Source: Balanoglossus misakiensis (taxonomy: Eukaryota; Hemichordata). From it: a DNA stretch of 64,000 bases. This document shows, one piece after another, positions 43,309 through 56,400 of the stretch (its first letter is position 1; the number at the start of each line of letters is the position of its first letter). The translations under genes were made by a program, and so were the position numbers. Location of the stretch: NCBI GenBank assembly GCA_040954595.2, contig CM082588.2:11036001-11100000 (forward strand), in the 5' to 3' direction. The notes beneath the pieces were generated by a model. That model saw nothing but the letters and a program-made list of their open reading frames with translations. It was not told where the DNA came from and did no database searches.

Positions 43309-43607
43309 TTAAAGGGACAAAGTCTCTCTCTCGCTGCCCTTTTTCCATTAATTATGTTTGATACAAGACTGCGTTTATATTATTCTACATGTGGATATAG
43401 TGAATCAACGTTCAACCATACACACCTTCCACCCCGCTTGTATAGACACGAGAGTTTTAAAAAGTAGCCAAAATGAATAAACGGTCTCTACCATTTATTC
43501 ATTTCGGGCGAGTTTTTACTCTCGTATCATACAAGCCGGATGGAAGTTGTGTGTGGTTGAACGTTCATTCACTAACATAAACGGTGTCTTGTATCATGTC
43601 CCTTTAA
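43309..43607. mobile_element. TTAA MITE, third copy (internally deleted)
   Basis: It starts TTAAAGGGACAAAGTCTCTC and ends TGTCCCTTTAA, with TTAA at 43,309-43,312 and 43,604-43,607. Relative to the 21.2-kb copy it has lost the AATATAATTAATGGAAAAA...GAGAGAC part of the right arm. The palindrome core ACTCTCGTATCATACAAGC is kept. Confidence 0.88.
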
Positions 43608-43670
43608 CACTTTTGAAGCATTTTACTAATGCTAACATGACTAGACCAATTGAATGATGTTACATTGCAG

Positions 43671-43752
43671 GTTATCAACTCAGAGGGGCGTCTTGTTATA
43701 AAGCGGTACCTGACAAACAATCAGCTGGCAACGCTGAAAATACCTGTCAGTC
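43671..43752 (+). CDS. Orphan exon candidate (82 nt)
   Basis: An acceptor ATGTTACATTGCAG and a donor C|GTAAGTATG enclose 82 nt. The frame reads VINSEGRLVIKRYLTNNQLA then TLKIPVS with one base left over. The composition is ordinary for a soluble protein, unlike the low-complexity frames elsewhere. I do not recognise the family. It lies only ~60 bp from a MITE, and neighbouring exons were not found within the window. Confidence 0.4.
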
Positions 43753-44389
43753 GTAAGTATGAAAGTATACATCATTTGAGTAGAATTTTACGGGAGTTCC
43801 TAACAAGGCTTGGACATGTCACGCACAAATACAAAGGGCGCGTATAAAGACAGACAAAACCTCGCTCAGTGTGAGGTGTTCAGCGATTGCATCTGATAAG
43901 TCGAAAATGCTTGATCACGTGTCATGTTCAGTTGGGAAATTGGATATGTCTCAGGCCAAAAAAACTAATATGTGCTATTCCGATTACATGGTTTTCAAAA
44001 ATATTGTAGGTAGAAAGGGACATTTTTTTATTTTTCAATTTTTTTTATATCTTTGGCCGTCGTAGTGTAGAAGAATGACATCATAGTTCTTGCGTGATTC
44101 TCGCAATTTTCATGAATTGTTTTATATTTGACATCGTTATTTTTACTTCCGGTTTGCGAAGATCTAAACTGTTTTGGGTCGGCGGGCTAAAATTAGGGTA
44201 GTTCGGGTAATCGTTATGACATTGGGAGCTACGGCTGCAAAGCCATGTGTCTCGTGCGAAAAGGGCCCTTAACCTTTTGCAATATTTAACAGCAAACAAC
44301 AGACAGTTTTGAGAATAAAAGGTTTCCGTCGTGTCTGACTTTCATATCGCATTAATAGCATATCCCTAATTTTAAAGAAATTAGGAGAG
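43753..44389. other. No supported gene
   Basis: Short frames (64 residues plus at 43,871; 72 minus at 44,081) have no recognised domain. A TTTTTTTA-rich tract is at about 44,020-44,050. Confidence 0.4.
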
Positions 44390-44620
44390 ACAGAGTGAAA
44401 CAGGCAGAGTGGCAGACAGACACAAGCAGACAGACAGAGCAACATTCATCAGTAGAGACACTCACCGGTCGCTCGCTCGCTCGCTCACTCTCTCTCTCAG
44501 AGAGAGGGGGCAGACAGTCAGACAGACAGACGTTGACAGACAGTCAGTAAGTCAGTCAGCCAGTTAATCAGTCAGTCAGACGTCAAAGACACAGTGACAC
44601 AAACACAGCGAGGGAGACAA
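44390..44620. repeat. Compound simple repeats (CAGA, GCTC, CT, CAGT)
   Basis: CAGACAGACACAAGCAGACA, GCTCGCTCGCTCGCTCACTC, TCTCTCTCAGAGAGAG and GTCAGTAAGTCAGTCAGCCA follow one another. Typical compound microsatellite. Confidence 0.9.
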
Positions 44621-46103
44621 AAGGACCTTTCATGCTTAAACCCCTCTTCTTCTGTTATAAACTTTGAAAACCGTTCGTTTTCAGATTGCAGATTGCTCGA
44701 ATAACGCGGCACACTGCCGAAACAATAAAACAAATACTAGTGGGAGCTCATAAAATAAAATCGCTCAACCATTCCGTCGTCCTGAGTGACCTCAGCCACA
44801 TTAATTCCGACGTCTTTTTAGGGTCATGAAAAAAGTCACAAATAAGGTATTTCCCCTAGGTCCACCTGAAGCAAAAAGTTTTCGTTTCGACTCCATCATT
44901 CCGAATAGTAAGAAAGCAACAAAATTGAAAAGACAGATGTAAAATGCAATCTCTCTCACGTGGTAACGTTTGTAACTATGGCAATCACGGTACGTGTTCA
45001 GTACACAGACAGGGAGAAAAGTTTCCCCATGCAATACATGTGTTCAGTAAGGTTTGACCTTGGTTTTACTTTGTACCATGATCGCCGCTTTCTAAGCATG
45101 GATGAACGACGGCGGTCAGACCCAATCGAACCCTTTCATGTCAGATGACCACGGTATCTCCAGTGTGAGATGACATTTGACAAACCATTTGATTTCAACA
45201 AAATCTTCGCGTCGTCAACGCGTCGCATACCAGTCGCATATCGGTATTTACCCAATCATAAAAGTTGGAAATTCGGGAGACTCGATCTGCAACCAAGTTG
45301 AGAGTAAATTTTGACGTTTGACTATTGGCAAGTAAACAGGTTACACAATGACTTGTCGGTTTTTCCTCCGTCATGGTCGTTCTTGACCCAAGTGTCCTTC
45401 CTTGACATTTAGACACACCTTGCGGTATGACCTTGGTGGTCATGTGCAATTAGTTTTCTTGTATAAGACGCTTTTCATGCCGGGGTAGACGACTTGTGCG
45501 TGGATCATCAACATTTCAGTGATATTTCAACGCAAAGTTTTAGCAATATTGAGAAAACAGGTAGTGAGGTGTCAAATGCATATCAATGTACGAAAATTAG
45601 GTCAAGCCACCCGACAGCAACCGCTTTCACACAGTGTCGGACGTTGCACGGAATGTGAAACGTTACACTGCTTCGGCCGTTCACATGCACCTGGGCGTGG
45701 TTTTGGTCAAACGCCCCCACTTACTTTGGGCGTTTTCAATGGTAAATGTGTCGTATTGATCGAAACCTTGCCGTAAACACATTTTTTTTGCTGAATCAAC
45801 ATTCAGAGTTCAGCCGTCTAGTTAACGAAGTATTGAAATAAGCCACTTGTTCATCATTTTTTGTCTGTCAAACGTGTTTATTCGGACAGGGACCGGCCGC
45901 CAATGAGTGGTTTAGGGAGCCCACACGTACACTCTGGTACCTGGACAATTAACAAAGACATGACGTGTGTACCGTCCGGTTCGAAAAGATTGGTTTAAGG
46001 TAGTCCTGGTAACAGTCATCCTAACGAGGCCAGGGGAGGTCTCCAAGGGCGAAATAAACAAAGCTACCGATGACGAGTCGAATTCGAATCGGACGATGCT
46101 TGT
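44621..46103. other. No supported gene before the satellite
   Basis: Unique-looking DNA, less AT-rich than the satellite. Frames of 62-85 residues on both strands (44,801-45,034 minus; 45,519-45,776 plus) have no recognisable domains. A GC-richer patch GGGACCGGCCGCC lies at about 45,889. The border to the satellite at about 46,104 is abrupt, with no mobile-element end visible. Confidence 0.45.
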
Positions 46104-49100
46104 TTTCGACTTTGCAAAATCTCAAAATTTCGTCGTTTTTTGAAAAAAAATCATGGGTGAAAATGCATCAAAAAATGAGAAATTTTCGACTTTGCAAAAT
46201 CTCAAAATTTCGTCAATTTTGAAAAAAATCATGGGTGAAAATCATCAAAAAATGACAAATTTTCGACTTTGCAAAATCTCAAAATTTTGTTGATTTTTGA
46301 AAAAAATCATAGGTGAAAATCATCAAAAAATGACAAATTTTCGACTTTGCAAAATCTCAAAATTTCGTCGATTTTTGAAGAAAATCATGGGTGAAAATCA
46401 TCAAAAAATGACAAATTTTCGACTTTGCAAAATCTCAAAATTTTTTCGATTTTTGAAAAAAGACATGGGTGAAAATCATCAAAAAATGACAAATTTTCGA
46501 CTTTGCAAAATCTCAAAATTTCGTCGATTTTTGAAAAAAATCATGGGGGAAAATCATGAAAAAATGACAAATTTTCCTCTTTGCAAAATCTCAAAATTTC
46601 GTCGATTTTTAAAAAAAGACATGGGTGAAAATCATCAAAAAATAACAAATTTTCGACTTTGCAAAATCTCAAAATTTCGTCCATTTTTGAAAAAAAATCA
46701 TGGGTAAAAATCATCAAAAAATGACACATTTTCGACTTTGCAAAATCTCAAAATTTCGTCGATTTTTGAAAAAAAATCATGGGTGAAAATCATCAAAAAA
46801 TGACAAATTTTCGTCTTTGCAAAATCTCAAAATTTCGTCCATTTCTGAAAAAAAATTATGGGTAAAAATCATCAAAAATGACAAATTTTCATCTTTGCAA
46901 AATCTCAAATTTTCGTCGATTTTTGAAAAAAAATCATGGTTGAAAATCATCAAAAAATGACAAAATTTTCGACTTTGCAAAATCTCAAAATTTCGTCGAT
47001 TTTTGAAAAAAATCATGGGGGAAAATCATGAAAAAATGACAAATTTTCCTCTTTGCAAAATCTTAAAATTTCGTCGATTTTTGAAAAAAAATCATGGGTG
47101 AAAATCATCAAAAAATGACAAATTTTCGTCTTTGCAAAATCTCAAAATTTCGTCCATTTTTGAAAAAAATCATGGGTGAAAATCATCAAAAAATGACAAA
47201 TTTTCGACTTTGCAAAATCTGAACATTTCGTCAATTTTTGAAAAAATCATGGGTGAAAATCATCAAAAAATGACAAATTTTCGACTTTGCAAAATCTCAA
47301 AATTTCGTCGATTTTTGAAAAAAATCATGGGGGAAAATCATGAAAAAATGACAAATTTTCCTCTCTGCAAAATCTCAAAATTTCGTCGATTTTTGAAAAA
47401 AAATCATGGGTGAAAATCATCAAAAAATGACAAATTTTCGTCTTTGCAAAATCTCAAAATTTCGTCCATTTTTGAAAAAAAATCATGGGTAAAAATCATC
47501 AAAAATGACAAATTTTCGTCTTTGCAAAATCTCAAATTTTCGTCGATTTTTGAAAAAAAATCATGGTTGAAAATCATCAAAAAATGACAAAATTTTCGAC
47601 TTTGTAAAATCACAAAATTTCGTCGATTTTGAAAAAAATCATAGGTTCGTCGATTTTTAAAAAAAAAACATGGGTGAAAATCATCAAAAAATGACACATT
47701 TTCCTCTGCAAAATCTCAAAATTTCGTCGTTTTTTGAAAAAAAATCATTGGTGAAAATCATCAAAAAATGACAAATTTTCGTCTTTGCAAAATCTCAAAA
47801 TTTCGTCCATTTTTGAAAAAAAATCATGGGTAAAAATCATCAAAAATGACAAATTTTCGTCTTTGCAAAATCTCAAATTTTCGTCGATTTTTGAAAAAAA
47901 ATCATGGGGGAAAATCATGAAAAAATGACAAATTTTCCTCTTTGCAAAATCTCAAAATTTCGTCGATTTTTGAAAAAAATCATGGGTGAAAATCATGAAA
48001 AAATGACAAATTTTCCTCTTTGCAAAATCTCAAAATTTCGTCGTTTTTTGAAAAAAATCATGTGTGAAAATCATCAAAAAATGACAAATTTTGAAAAAAA
48101 AAAACTGGTGAAAATCATCAAAAAATGACACATTTACGACTTTGCAAAATCTCAAAATTTCGTCGATTTTTGAAAAAAAATCATGGGTGAAAATCATGAA
48201 AAAATGACAAATTTTGAAAAAAAAACGGGTGAAAATCATCAAAAAATGACACATTTTCGTCGACTTTGCAAAATCTCAAAATTTCGTCGATTTTTGAAAA
48301 AAATCATGGGGGAAAATCATGAAAAAATGACAAATTTTCCTCTGCAAAATCTCAAAATTTCGTCGATTTTTAAAAAAAGACATGGGTGAAAATCATCAAA
48401 AAATAACAAATTTTCGACTTTGCAAAATCTCAAAATTTCGTCCATTTTTGAAAAAAAATCATGGGTAAAAATCATCAAAAAATGACAAATTTTCGTCTTT
48501 GCAAAATCTCACAATTTCGTCGATTTTTGAAAAAAATCATGTGTGAAAATCATCAAAAAATGACAAATTTTCGACTTTGCAAAATCTCAAAATTTCGTCA
48601 ATTTTTGAAAAAATCATGGGTGAAAATCATCAAAAAATGACAAATTTTCGTCTTTGCAAAATCTCAAAATTTCGTCCATTTTCGACTTTGCAAAATCTCA
48701 AAATTTCGTCCATTTCTGAAAAAAAATTATGGGTAAAAATCATCAAAAATGACAAATTTTCATCTTTGCAAAATCTCAAATTTTCGTCGATTTTTGAAAA
48801 AAAATCATGGTTGAAAATCATCAAAAAATGACAAAATTTTCGACTTTGCAAAATCTCAACATTTCGTCGATTTTTGAAAAAAATCATGGGTGAAAATCAT
48901 CAAAAAATGACAATTTTTCGACTTTGCAAAATCTCAACATTTCGTCGATTTTTGAAGAAAATCATGGGTGAAAATCATCAAAACATGACAAATTTTCGAC
49001 TTTGCAAAATCTCAAAATTTTTTCGATTTTTGAAAAAAGACATGGGTGAAAATCATCAAAAAATGACAAATTTTCGACTTTGCAAAATCTCAAAATTTCG

Positions 49101-50287
49101 TCGATTTTTGAAAAAAATCATGGGGGAAAATCATGAAAAAAATGACAAATTTTCCTCTTTGCAAAATCTCAAAATTTCGTCGATTTTTGAAAAAAATCAT
49201 GGGTGAAAATCATCAAAAAAATGACAAATTTTCGACTTTGCAAAATCTCAAAATTTTGTTGATTTTTGAAAAAAATCATAGGTGAAAATCATCAAAAAAT
49301 GACAAATTTTCGACTTTGCAAAATCTCAAAATTTCGTCAATTTTTGAAGAAAATCATGGGTGAAAATCATCAAAAAATGACAAATTTTCGACTTTGCAAA
49401 ATCTCAAAATTTTTTCGATTTTTGAAAAAAGACATGGGTGAAAATCATCAAAAAATGACAAATTTTCGACTTTGCAAAATCTCAAAATTTCGTCGATTTT
49501 TGAAAAAAATCATGGGGGAAAATCATGAAAAAAATGACAAATTTTCCTCTTTGCAAAATCTCAAAATTTCGTCGATTTTTAAAAAAAGACATGGGTGAAA
49601 ATCATCAAAAAATAACAAATTTTCGACTTTGCAAAATCTCAAAATTTCGTCCATTTTTGAAAAAAAATCATGGGTAAAAATCATCAAAAAATGACACATT
49701 TTCGACTTTGCAAAATCTCAAAATTTCGTCGATTTTTGAAAAAAAATCATGGGTGAAAATCATCAAAAAATGACACATTTTCGTCTTTGCAAAATCTCAA
49801 AATTTCGTCCATTTCTGAAAAAAAATTATGGGTAAAAATCATCAAAAATGACAAATTTTCATCTTTGCAAAATCTCAAATTTTCGTCGATTTTTGAAAAA
49901 AAATCATGTTTGAAAATCATCAAAAAATGACAAAATTTTCGACTTTGCAAAATCTCAAAATTTCGTCGATTTTTGAAAAAAATCATGGGGGAAAATCATG
50001 AAAAAATGACAAATTTTCCTCTTTGCAAAATCTTAAAATTTCGTCGATTTTTGAAAAAAAATCATGGGTGAAAATCATCAAAAAATGACAAATTTTCGTC
50101 TTTGCAAAATCTCAAAATTTCGTCCATTTTTGAAAAAAAATTATGGGTAAAAATCATCAAAAATGACAAATTTTCATCTTTGCAAAATCTCAAATTTTCG
50201 TCGATTTTTGAAAAAAAATCATGGTTGAAAATCATCAAAAAATGACAAAATTTTCGACTTTGCAAAATCTCAACATTTCGTCGATTT

Positions 50288-52913
50288 TTGAAAAAAATCA
50301 TGGGTGAAAATCATCAAAAAATGACAATTTTTCGACTTTGCAAAATCTCAACATTTCGTCGATTTTTGAAAAAAATCATGGGTGAAAATCATCAAAAAAT
50401 GACAAATTTTCGACTTCGCAAAATCTCAAAATTTCGTCGATTTTTGAAAAAAATCATGGGTGAAAATAATCAAAAAATGACAAATTTTCGACTTTGCAAA
50501 ATCTCAAAATTTCGTCGATTTTTGAAGAAAATCATGGGTGAAAATCATCAAAAAATGACAAATTTTCGACTTTGCAAAATCTCAAAATTTCGTCGATTTT
50601 TGAAAAAAATCATGGGGGAAAATCATCAAAAAATTACAAATTTTCGACTGCAAAATCTCAAAATTTCGTCGATTTTTGAAAAAATCATGGGTGAAAATCA
50701 TGAAAAAATGACAAATTTTCGACTTTGCAAAATCTGAAAATTTCGTCGATTTTTGAAAAAAATCATGGGGGAAAATGATCAAAAAATGACAAATTTTCGA
50801 CTGCAAAATCTCAAAATTTCGTCAATTTTGAAAAAAATCATGGTTGAAAATCATCAAAAAATGACAATTTTTTTACTGCAAAATCTCAAAATTTCATCGA
50901 TTTTTGAAAAAAATCATGGGTAAAAATCATCAAAAAATGACACATTTTCGACTTTGCAAAATCTCTAAATTTCGTCGATTTTTGAACAAAAATCATGGGT
51001 GAAAATCATCAAAAAATGACAAATTTTCGTCTTTGCAAAATCTCAAAATTTCGTCCATTTCTGAAAAAAAATTATGGGTAAAAATCATCAAAAATGACAA
51101 ATTTTCATTTTTGCAAAATCTCAAATTTTCGTCGATTTTGAAAAAAATCATAGGTACGTCGATTTTTTTAAAAAAAACATGGGTGAAAATCATCAAAAAA
51201 TGACAAATTTTCGACTTTGCAAAATCTCAAAATTTCGTCGATTTTTGAAAAAAATCATGGGTGAAAATCATCAAAAAATGACAAATTTTCGACTTTGCAA
51301 AATCTCAAAATTTCGTCGATTTTTGAAAAAAATCATGGGTGAAAATCATGAAAAAATGACAAATTTTGAAAAAAAAACGGGTGAAAATCATCAAAAAATG
51401 ACACATTTTCGACTTTGCAAAATCTCAAAATTTCGTCCATTTCTGAAAAAAAATTATGGGTAAAAATCATCAAAAATGACAAATTTTCATCTTTGCAAAA
51501 TCTCAAATTTTCGTCGATTTTTGAAAAAAAATCATGGTTGAAAATCATCAAAAAATGACAAAATTTTCGACTTTGCAAAATCTCAACATTTCGTCGATTT
51601 TTGAAAAAAATCATGGGTGAAAATCATCAAAAAATGACAATTTTTCGACTTTGCAAAATCTCAACATTTCGTCGATTTTTGAAAAAAATCATGGGTGAAA
51701 ATCATCAAAAAATGACAAATTTTCGACTTCGCAAAATCTCAAAATTTCGTCGATTTTTGAAAAAAATCATGGGTGAAAATAATCAAAAAATGACAAATTT
51801 TCGACTTTGCAAAATCTCAAAATTTCGTCGATTTTTGAAGAAAATCATGGGTGAAAATCATCAAAAAATGACAAATTTTCGACTTTGCAAAATCTCAAAA
51901 TTTCGTCGATTTTTGAAAAAAATCATGGGGGAAAATCATCAAAAAATTACAAATTTTCGACTGCAAAATCTCAAAATTTCGTCGATTTTTGAAAAAATCA
52001 TGGGTGAAAATCATGAAAAAATGACAAATTTTCGACTTTGCAAAATCTGAAAATTTCGTCGATTTTTGAAAAAAATCATGGGGGAAAATGATCAAAAAAT
52101 GACAAATTTTCGACTGCAAAATCTCAAAATTTCGTCAATTTTGAAAAAAATCATGGTTGAAAATCATCAAAAAATGACAATTTTTTTACTGCAAAATCTC
52201 AAAATTTCATCGATTTTTGAAAAAAATCATGGGTAAAAATCATCAAAAAATGACACATTTTCGACTTTGCAAAATCTCTAAATTTCGTCGATTTTTGAAC
52301 AAAAATCATGGGTGAAAATCATCAAAAAATGACAAATTTTCGTCTTTGCAAAATCTCAAAATTTCGTCCATTTCTGAAAAAAAATTATGGGTAAAAATCA
52401 TCAAAAATGACAAATTTTCATCTTTGCAAAATCTCAAATTTTCGTCGATTTTGAAAAAAATCATAGGTACGTCGATTTTTTTAAAAAAAACATGGGTGAA
52501 AATCATCAAAAAATGACAAATTTTCGACTTTGCAAAATCTCAAAATTTCGTCGATTTTTGAAAAAAATCATGGGTGAAAATCATCAAAAAATGACAAATT
52601 TTCGACTTTGCAAAATCTCAAAATTTCGTCGATTTTTGAAAAAAATCATGGGTGAAAATCATGAAAAAATGACAAATTTTGAAAAAAAAACGGGTGAAAA
52701 TCATCAAAAAATGACACATTTTCGACTTTGCAAAATCTCAAAATTTCGTCCATTTCTGAAAAAAAATTATGGGTAAAAATCATCAAAAATGACAAATTTT
52801 CATCTTTGCAAAATCTCAAATTTTCGTCGATTTTTGAAAAAAAATCATGGTTGAAAATCATCAAAAAATGACAAAATTTTCGACTTTGCAAAATCTCAAC
52901 ATTTCGTCGATTT
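50288..52913. repeat. Tandem pair of 1,313-bp higher-order repeat units
   Basis: Every variant feature of 50,288-51,600 recurs 1,313 bp later. Examples are the CTTCGCAAAATC unit at about 50,414 and 51,727, the AATTTTTTTACTGC unit at about 50,868 and 52,181, and the AACGGGTGAAA joint at about 51,375 and 52,688. Only rare single-base differences are seen (for instance CATTTTTGC at about 51,107 versus CATCTTTGC at about 52,420). This is a recent unequal-exchange duplication of about 17 monomers. Confidence 0.9.
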
Positions 52914-53412
52914 TTGAAAAAAATCATGGGTGAAAATCATCAAAAAATGACAATTTTTCGACTTTGCAAAATCTCAACATTTCGTCGATTTTTGAAGAAA
53001 ATCATGGGTGAAAATCATCAAAAAATGACAAATTTTCGACTTTGCAAAATCTCAAAATTTTTTCGATTTTGAAAAAAATCATAGGTTCGTCGATTTTTAA
53101 AAAAAAAACATGGGTGAAAATCATCAAAAAATGACACATTTTCGACTTTGCAAAATCTCAAAATTTCGTCGATTTTTGAAAAAAATCATGGGTGAAAATC
53201 ATCAAAAAATGACAAAATTTTCGACTTTGCAAAATCTCAAAATTTCGTCGATTTTTGAAAAAAAATCATGGTTAAAAATCATCAAAAAATGACAAAATTT
53301 TCGACTTTGCAAAATCACAAAATTTCGTCGATTTTGAAAAAAATCATAGGTACGTCGATTTTTTTAAAAAAAACATGGGTGAAAATCATCAAAAAATGAC
53401 AAATTTTCGACT

Positions 53413-56400
53413 TTGCAAAATCTCAAAATTTCGTCGATTTTTGAAAAAATCATGGGTGAAAATCATCAAAAAATGACAAATTTTCGACTGCAAAATCTCA
53501 AAATTTCGTCGATTTTTGAAAAAAAATCATGGGTGAAAAATCATCAAAAAATGACAAATTTTCGACTTTGCAAAATCTCAAAATTTCGTCAATTTTTGAA
53601 GAAAATCATGGGTGAAAATCATCAAAAAATGACAAATTTTCGACTTTGCAAAATCTCAAAATTTTTTCGATTTTTGAAAAAAGACATGGGTGAAAATCAT
53701 CAAAAAATGACAAATTTTCGACTTTGCAAAATCTCAAAATTTCGTCGATTTTTGAAAAAATCATGGGTGAAAATCATCAAAAAATGACAAATTTTCGACT
53801 GCAAAATCTCAAAATTTCGTCGATTTTTGAAAAAAAATCATGGGTGAAAAATCATCAAAAAATGACAAATTTTCGACTTTGCAAAATCTCAAAATTTAGT
53901 CAATTTTTGAAAAAATCATGGGTGAAAATCATCAAAAAATGACAAATTTTCATGTTTGCAAAATCTCAAAATTTCGTCGGTTTTTGAAAAATAATATGGG
54001 TGAAAATCATCAAAAAATGACAAATTTTCGACTGCAAAAACTCAAAATTTCATCAATTTTGAAAAAAATCATGGGTGAAAATCATCAAAAAATAACAAAT
54101 TTTCCTCTTTGCAAAATCTATAAATTTCGTCGATTTTTGAAAAATTTTCAACTTTGCAAAATCTCAAAATTTCGTCGATTTTTGAAAAAAATCATGGGGG
54201 AAAATCATCAAAAAATGACACATTTTCGACTTTGCAAAATCTCAAAATTTCGTCGATTTTTGAAAAAAAATCATGGGTGAAAATCATCAAAAAATGACAA
54301 ATTTTGAAAAAAAACGGGTGAAAATCATCAAAAAATGACACATTTTCGACTTTGCAAAATCTCAAAATTTCGTCGATTTTTGAAAAAATCATGGGTGAAA
54401 ATCATCAAAAAATGACAAATTTTCGACTGCAAAATCTCAAAATTTCGTCGATTTTTGAAAAAAAATCATGGGTGAAAAATCATCAAAAAATGACAAATTT
54501 TCGACTTTGCAAAATCTCAAAATTTCGTCGATTTTTGAAAAAAATCATGGGGGAAAATCATGAAAAAAATGACAAATTTTCCTCTTTGCAAAATCTCAAA
54601 ATTTCGTCGATTTTTAAAAAAAGACATGGGTGAAAATCATCAAAAAATAACAAATTTTCGACTTTGCAAAATCTCAAAATTTCGTCCATTTTTGAAAAAA
54701 AATCATGGGTAAAAATCATCAAAAAATGACACATTTTCGACTTTGCAAAATCTCAAAATTTCGTCGATTTTTGAAAAAAAATCATGGGTGAAAATCATCA
54801 AAAAATGACAAATTTTCGTCTTTGCAAAATCTCAAAATTTCGTCCATTTCTGAAAAAAAATTATGGGTAAAAATCATCAAAAATGACAAATTTTCATCTT
54901 TGCAAAATCTCAAATTTTCGTCGATTTTGAAAAAAATCATAGGTTCGTCGATTTTAAAAAAAAAAACATGGGTGAAAATCATCAAAAAATGACACATTTT
55001 CGACTTTGCAAAATCTCAAAATTTCGTCGATTTTTGAAAAAAATCATGGGTGAAAATCATCAAAAAATGACAAATTTTCGACTTTGCAAAATCTCAAAAT
55101 TTCGTCGATTTTTGAAAAAAATCATGGGTGAAAATCATGAAAAAATGACAAATTTTGAAAAAAAAACGGGTGAAAATCATCAAAAAATGACACATTTTCG
55201 ACTTTGCAAAATCTCAAAATTTCGTCCATTTCTGAAAAAAAATTATGGGTAAAAATCATCAAAAATGACAAATTTTCATCTTTGCAAAATCTCAAATTTT
55301 CGTCGATTTTTGAAAAAAAATCATGGTTGAAAATCATCAAAAAATGACAAAATTTTCGACTTTGCAAAATCTCAACATTTCGTCGATTTTTGAAAAAAAT
55401 CATGGGTGAAAATCATCAAAAAATGACAATTTTTCGACATTGCAAAATCTCAACATTTCGTCGATTTTTGAAAAAAATCATGGGTGAAAATCATCAAAAA
55501 ATGACAAATTTTCGACTTCGCAAAATCTCAAAATTTCGTCGATTTTTGAAAAAAATCATGGGTGAAAATAATCAAAAAATGACAAATTTTCGACTTTGCA
55601 AAATCTCAAAATTTCGACGATTTTTGAAGAAAATCATGGGTGAAAATCATCAAAAAATGACAAATTTTCGACTTTGCAAAATCTCAAAATTTCGTCGATT
55701 TTTGAAAAAATCATGGGTGAAAATCATCAAAAAATAACAAATTTTCGACTTTGCAAAATCTCAAAATTTCGTCCATTTTTGAAAAAAAATCATGGGTAAA
55801 AATCATCAAAAAATGACACATTTTCGACTTTGCAAAATCTCAAAATTTCGTCGATTTTTGAAAAAAAATCATGGGTGAAAATCAACAAAAAATGACAAAT
55901 TTTCGTCTTTGCAAAATCTCAAAATTTCGTCCATTTCTGAAAAAAAATTATGGGTAAAAATCATCAAAAATGACAAATTTTCATCTTTGCAAAATCTCAA
56001 ATTTTCGTCGATTTTGAAAAAAATCATAGGTACGTCGATTTTTTTAAAAAAAACATGGGTGAAAATCATCAAAAAATGACAAATTTTCGACTTTGCAAAA
56101 TCTCAAAATTTCGTCGATTTTTGAAAAAATCATGGGTGAAAATCATCAAAAAATGACAAATTTTCGACTACAAAATCTCAAAATTTCGTCGATTTTTGAA
56201 AAAAAATCATGGGTGAAAAATCATCAAAAAATGACAAATTTTCGACTTTGCAAAATCTCAAAATTTAGTCAATTTTTGAAAAAATCATGGGTGAAAATCA
56301 TCAAAAAATGACAAATTTTCGACTTTGCAAAATCTCAAAATTTCGTCGATTTTTGAAAAAAATCATGGGGGAAAATCATCAAAAAATGACAAATTTTCGA

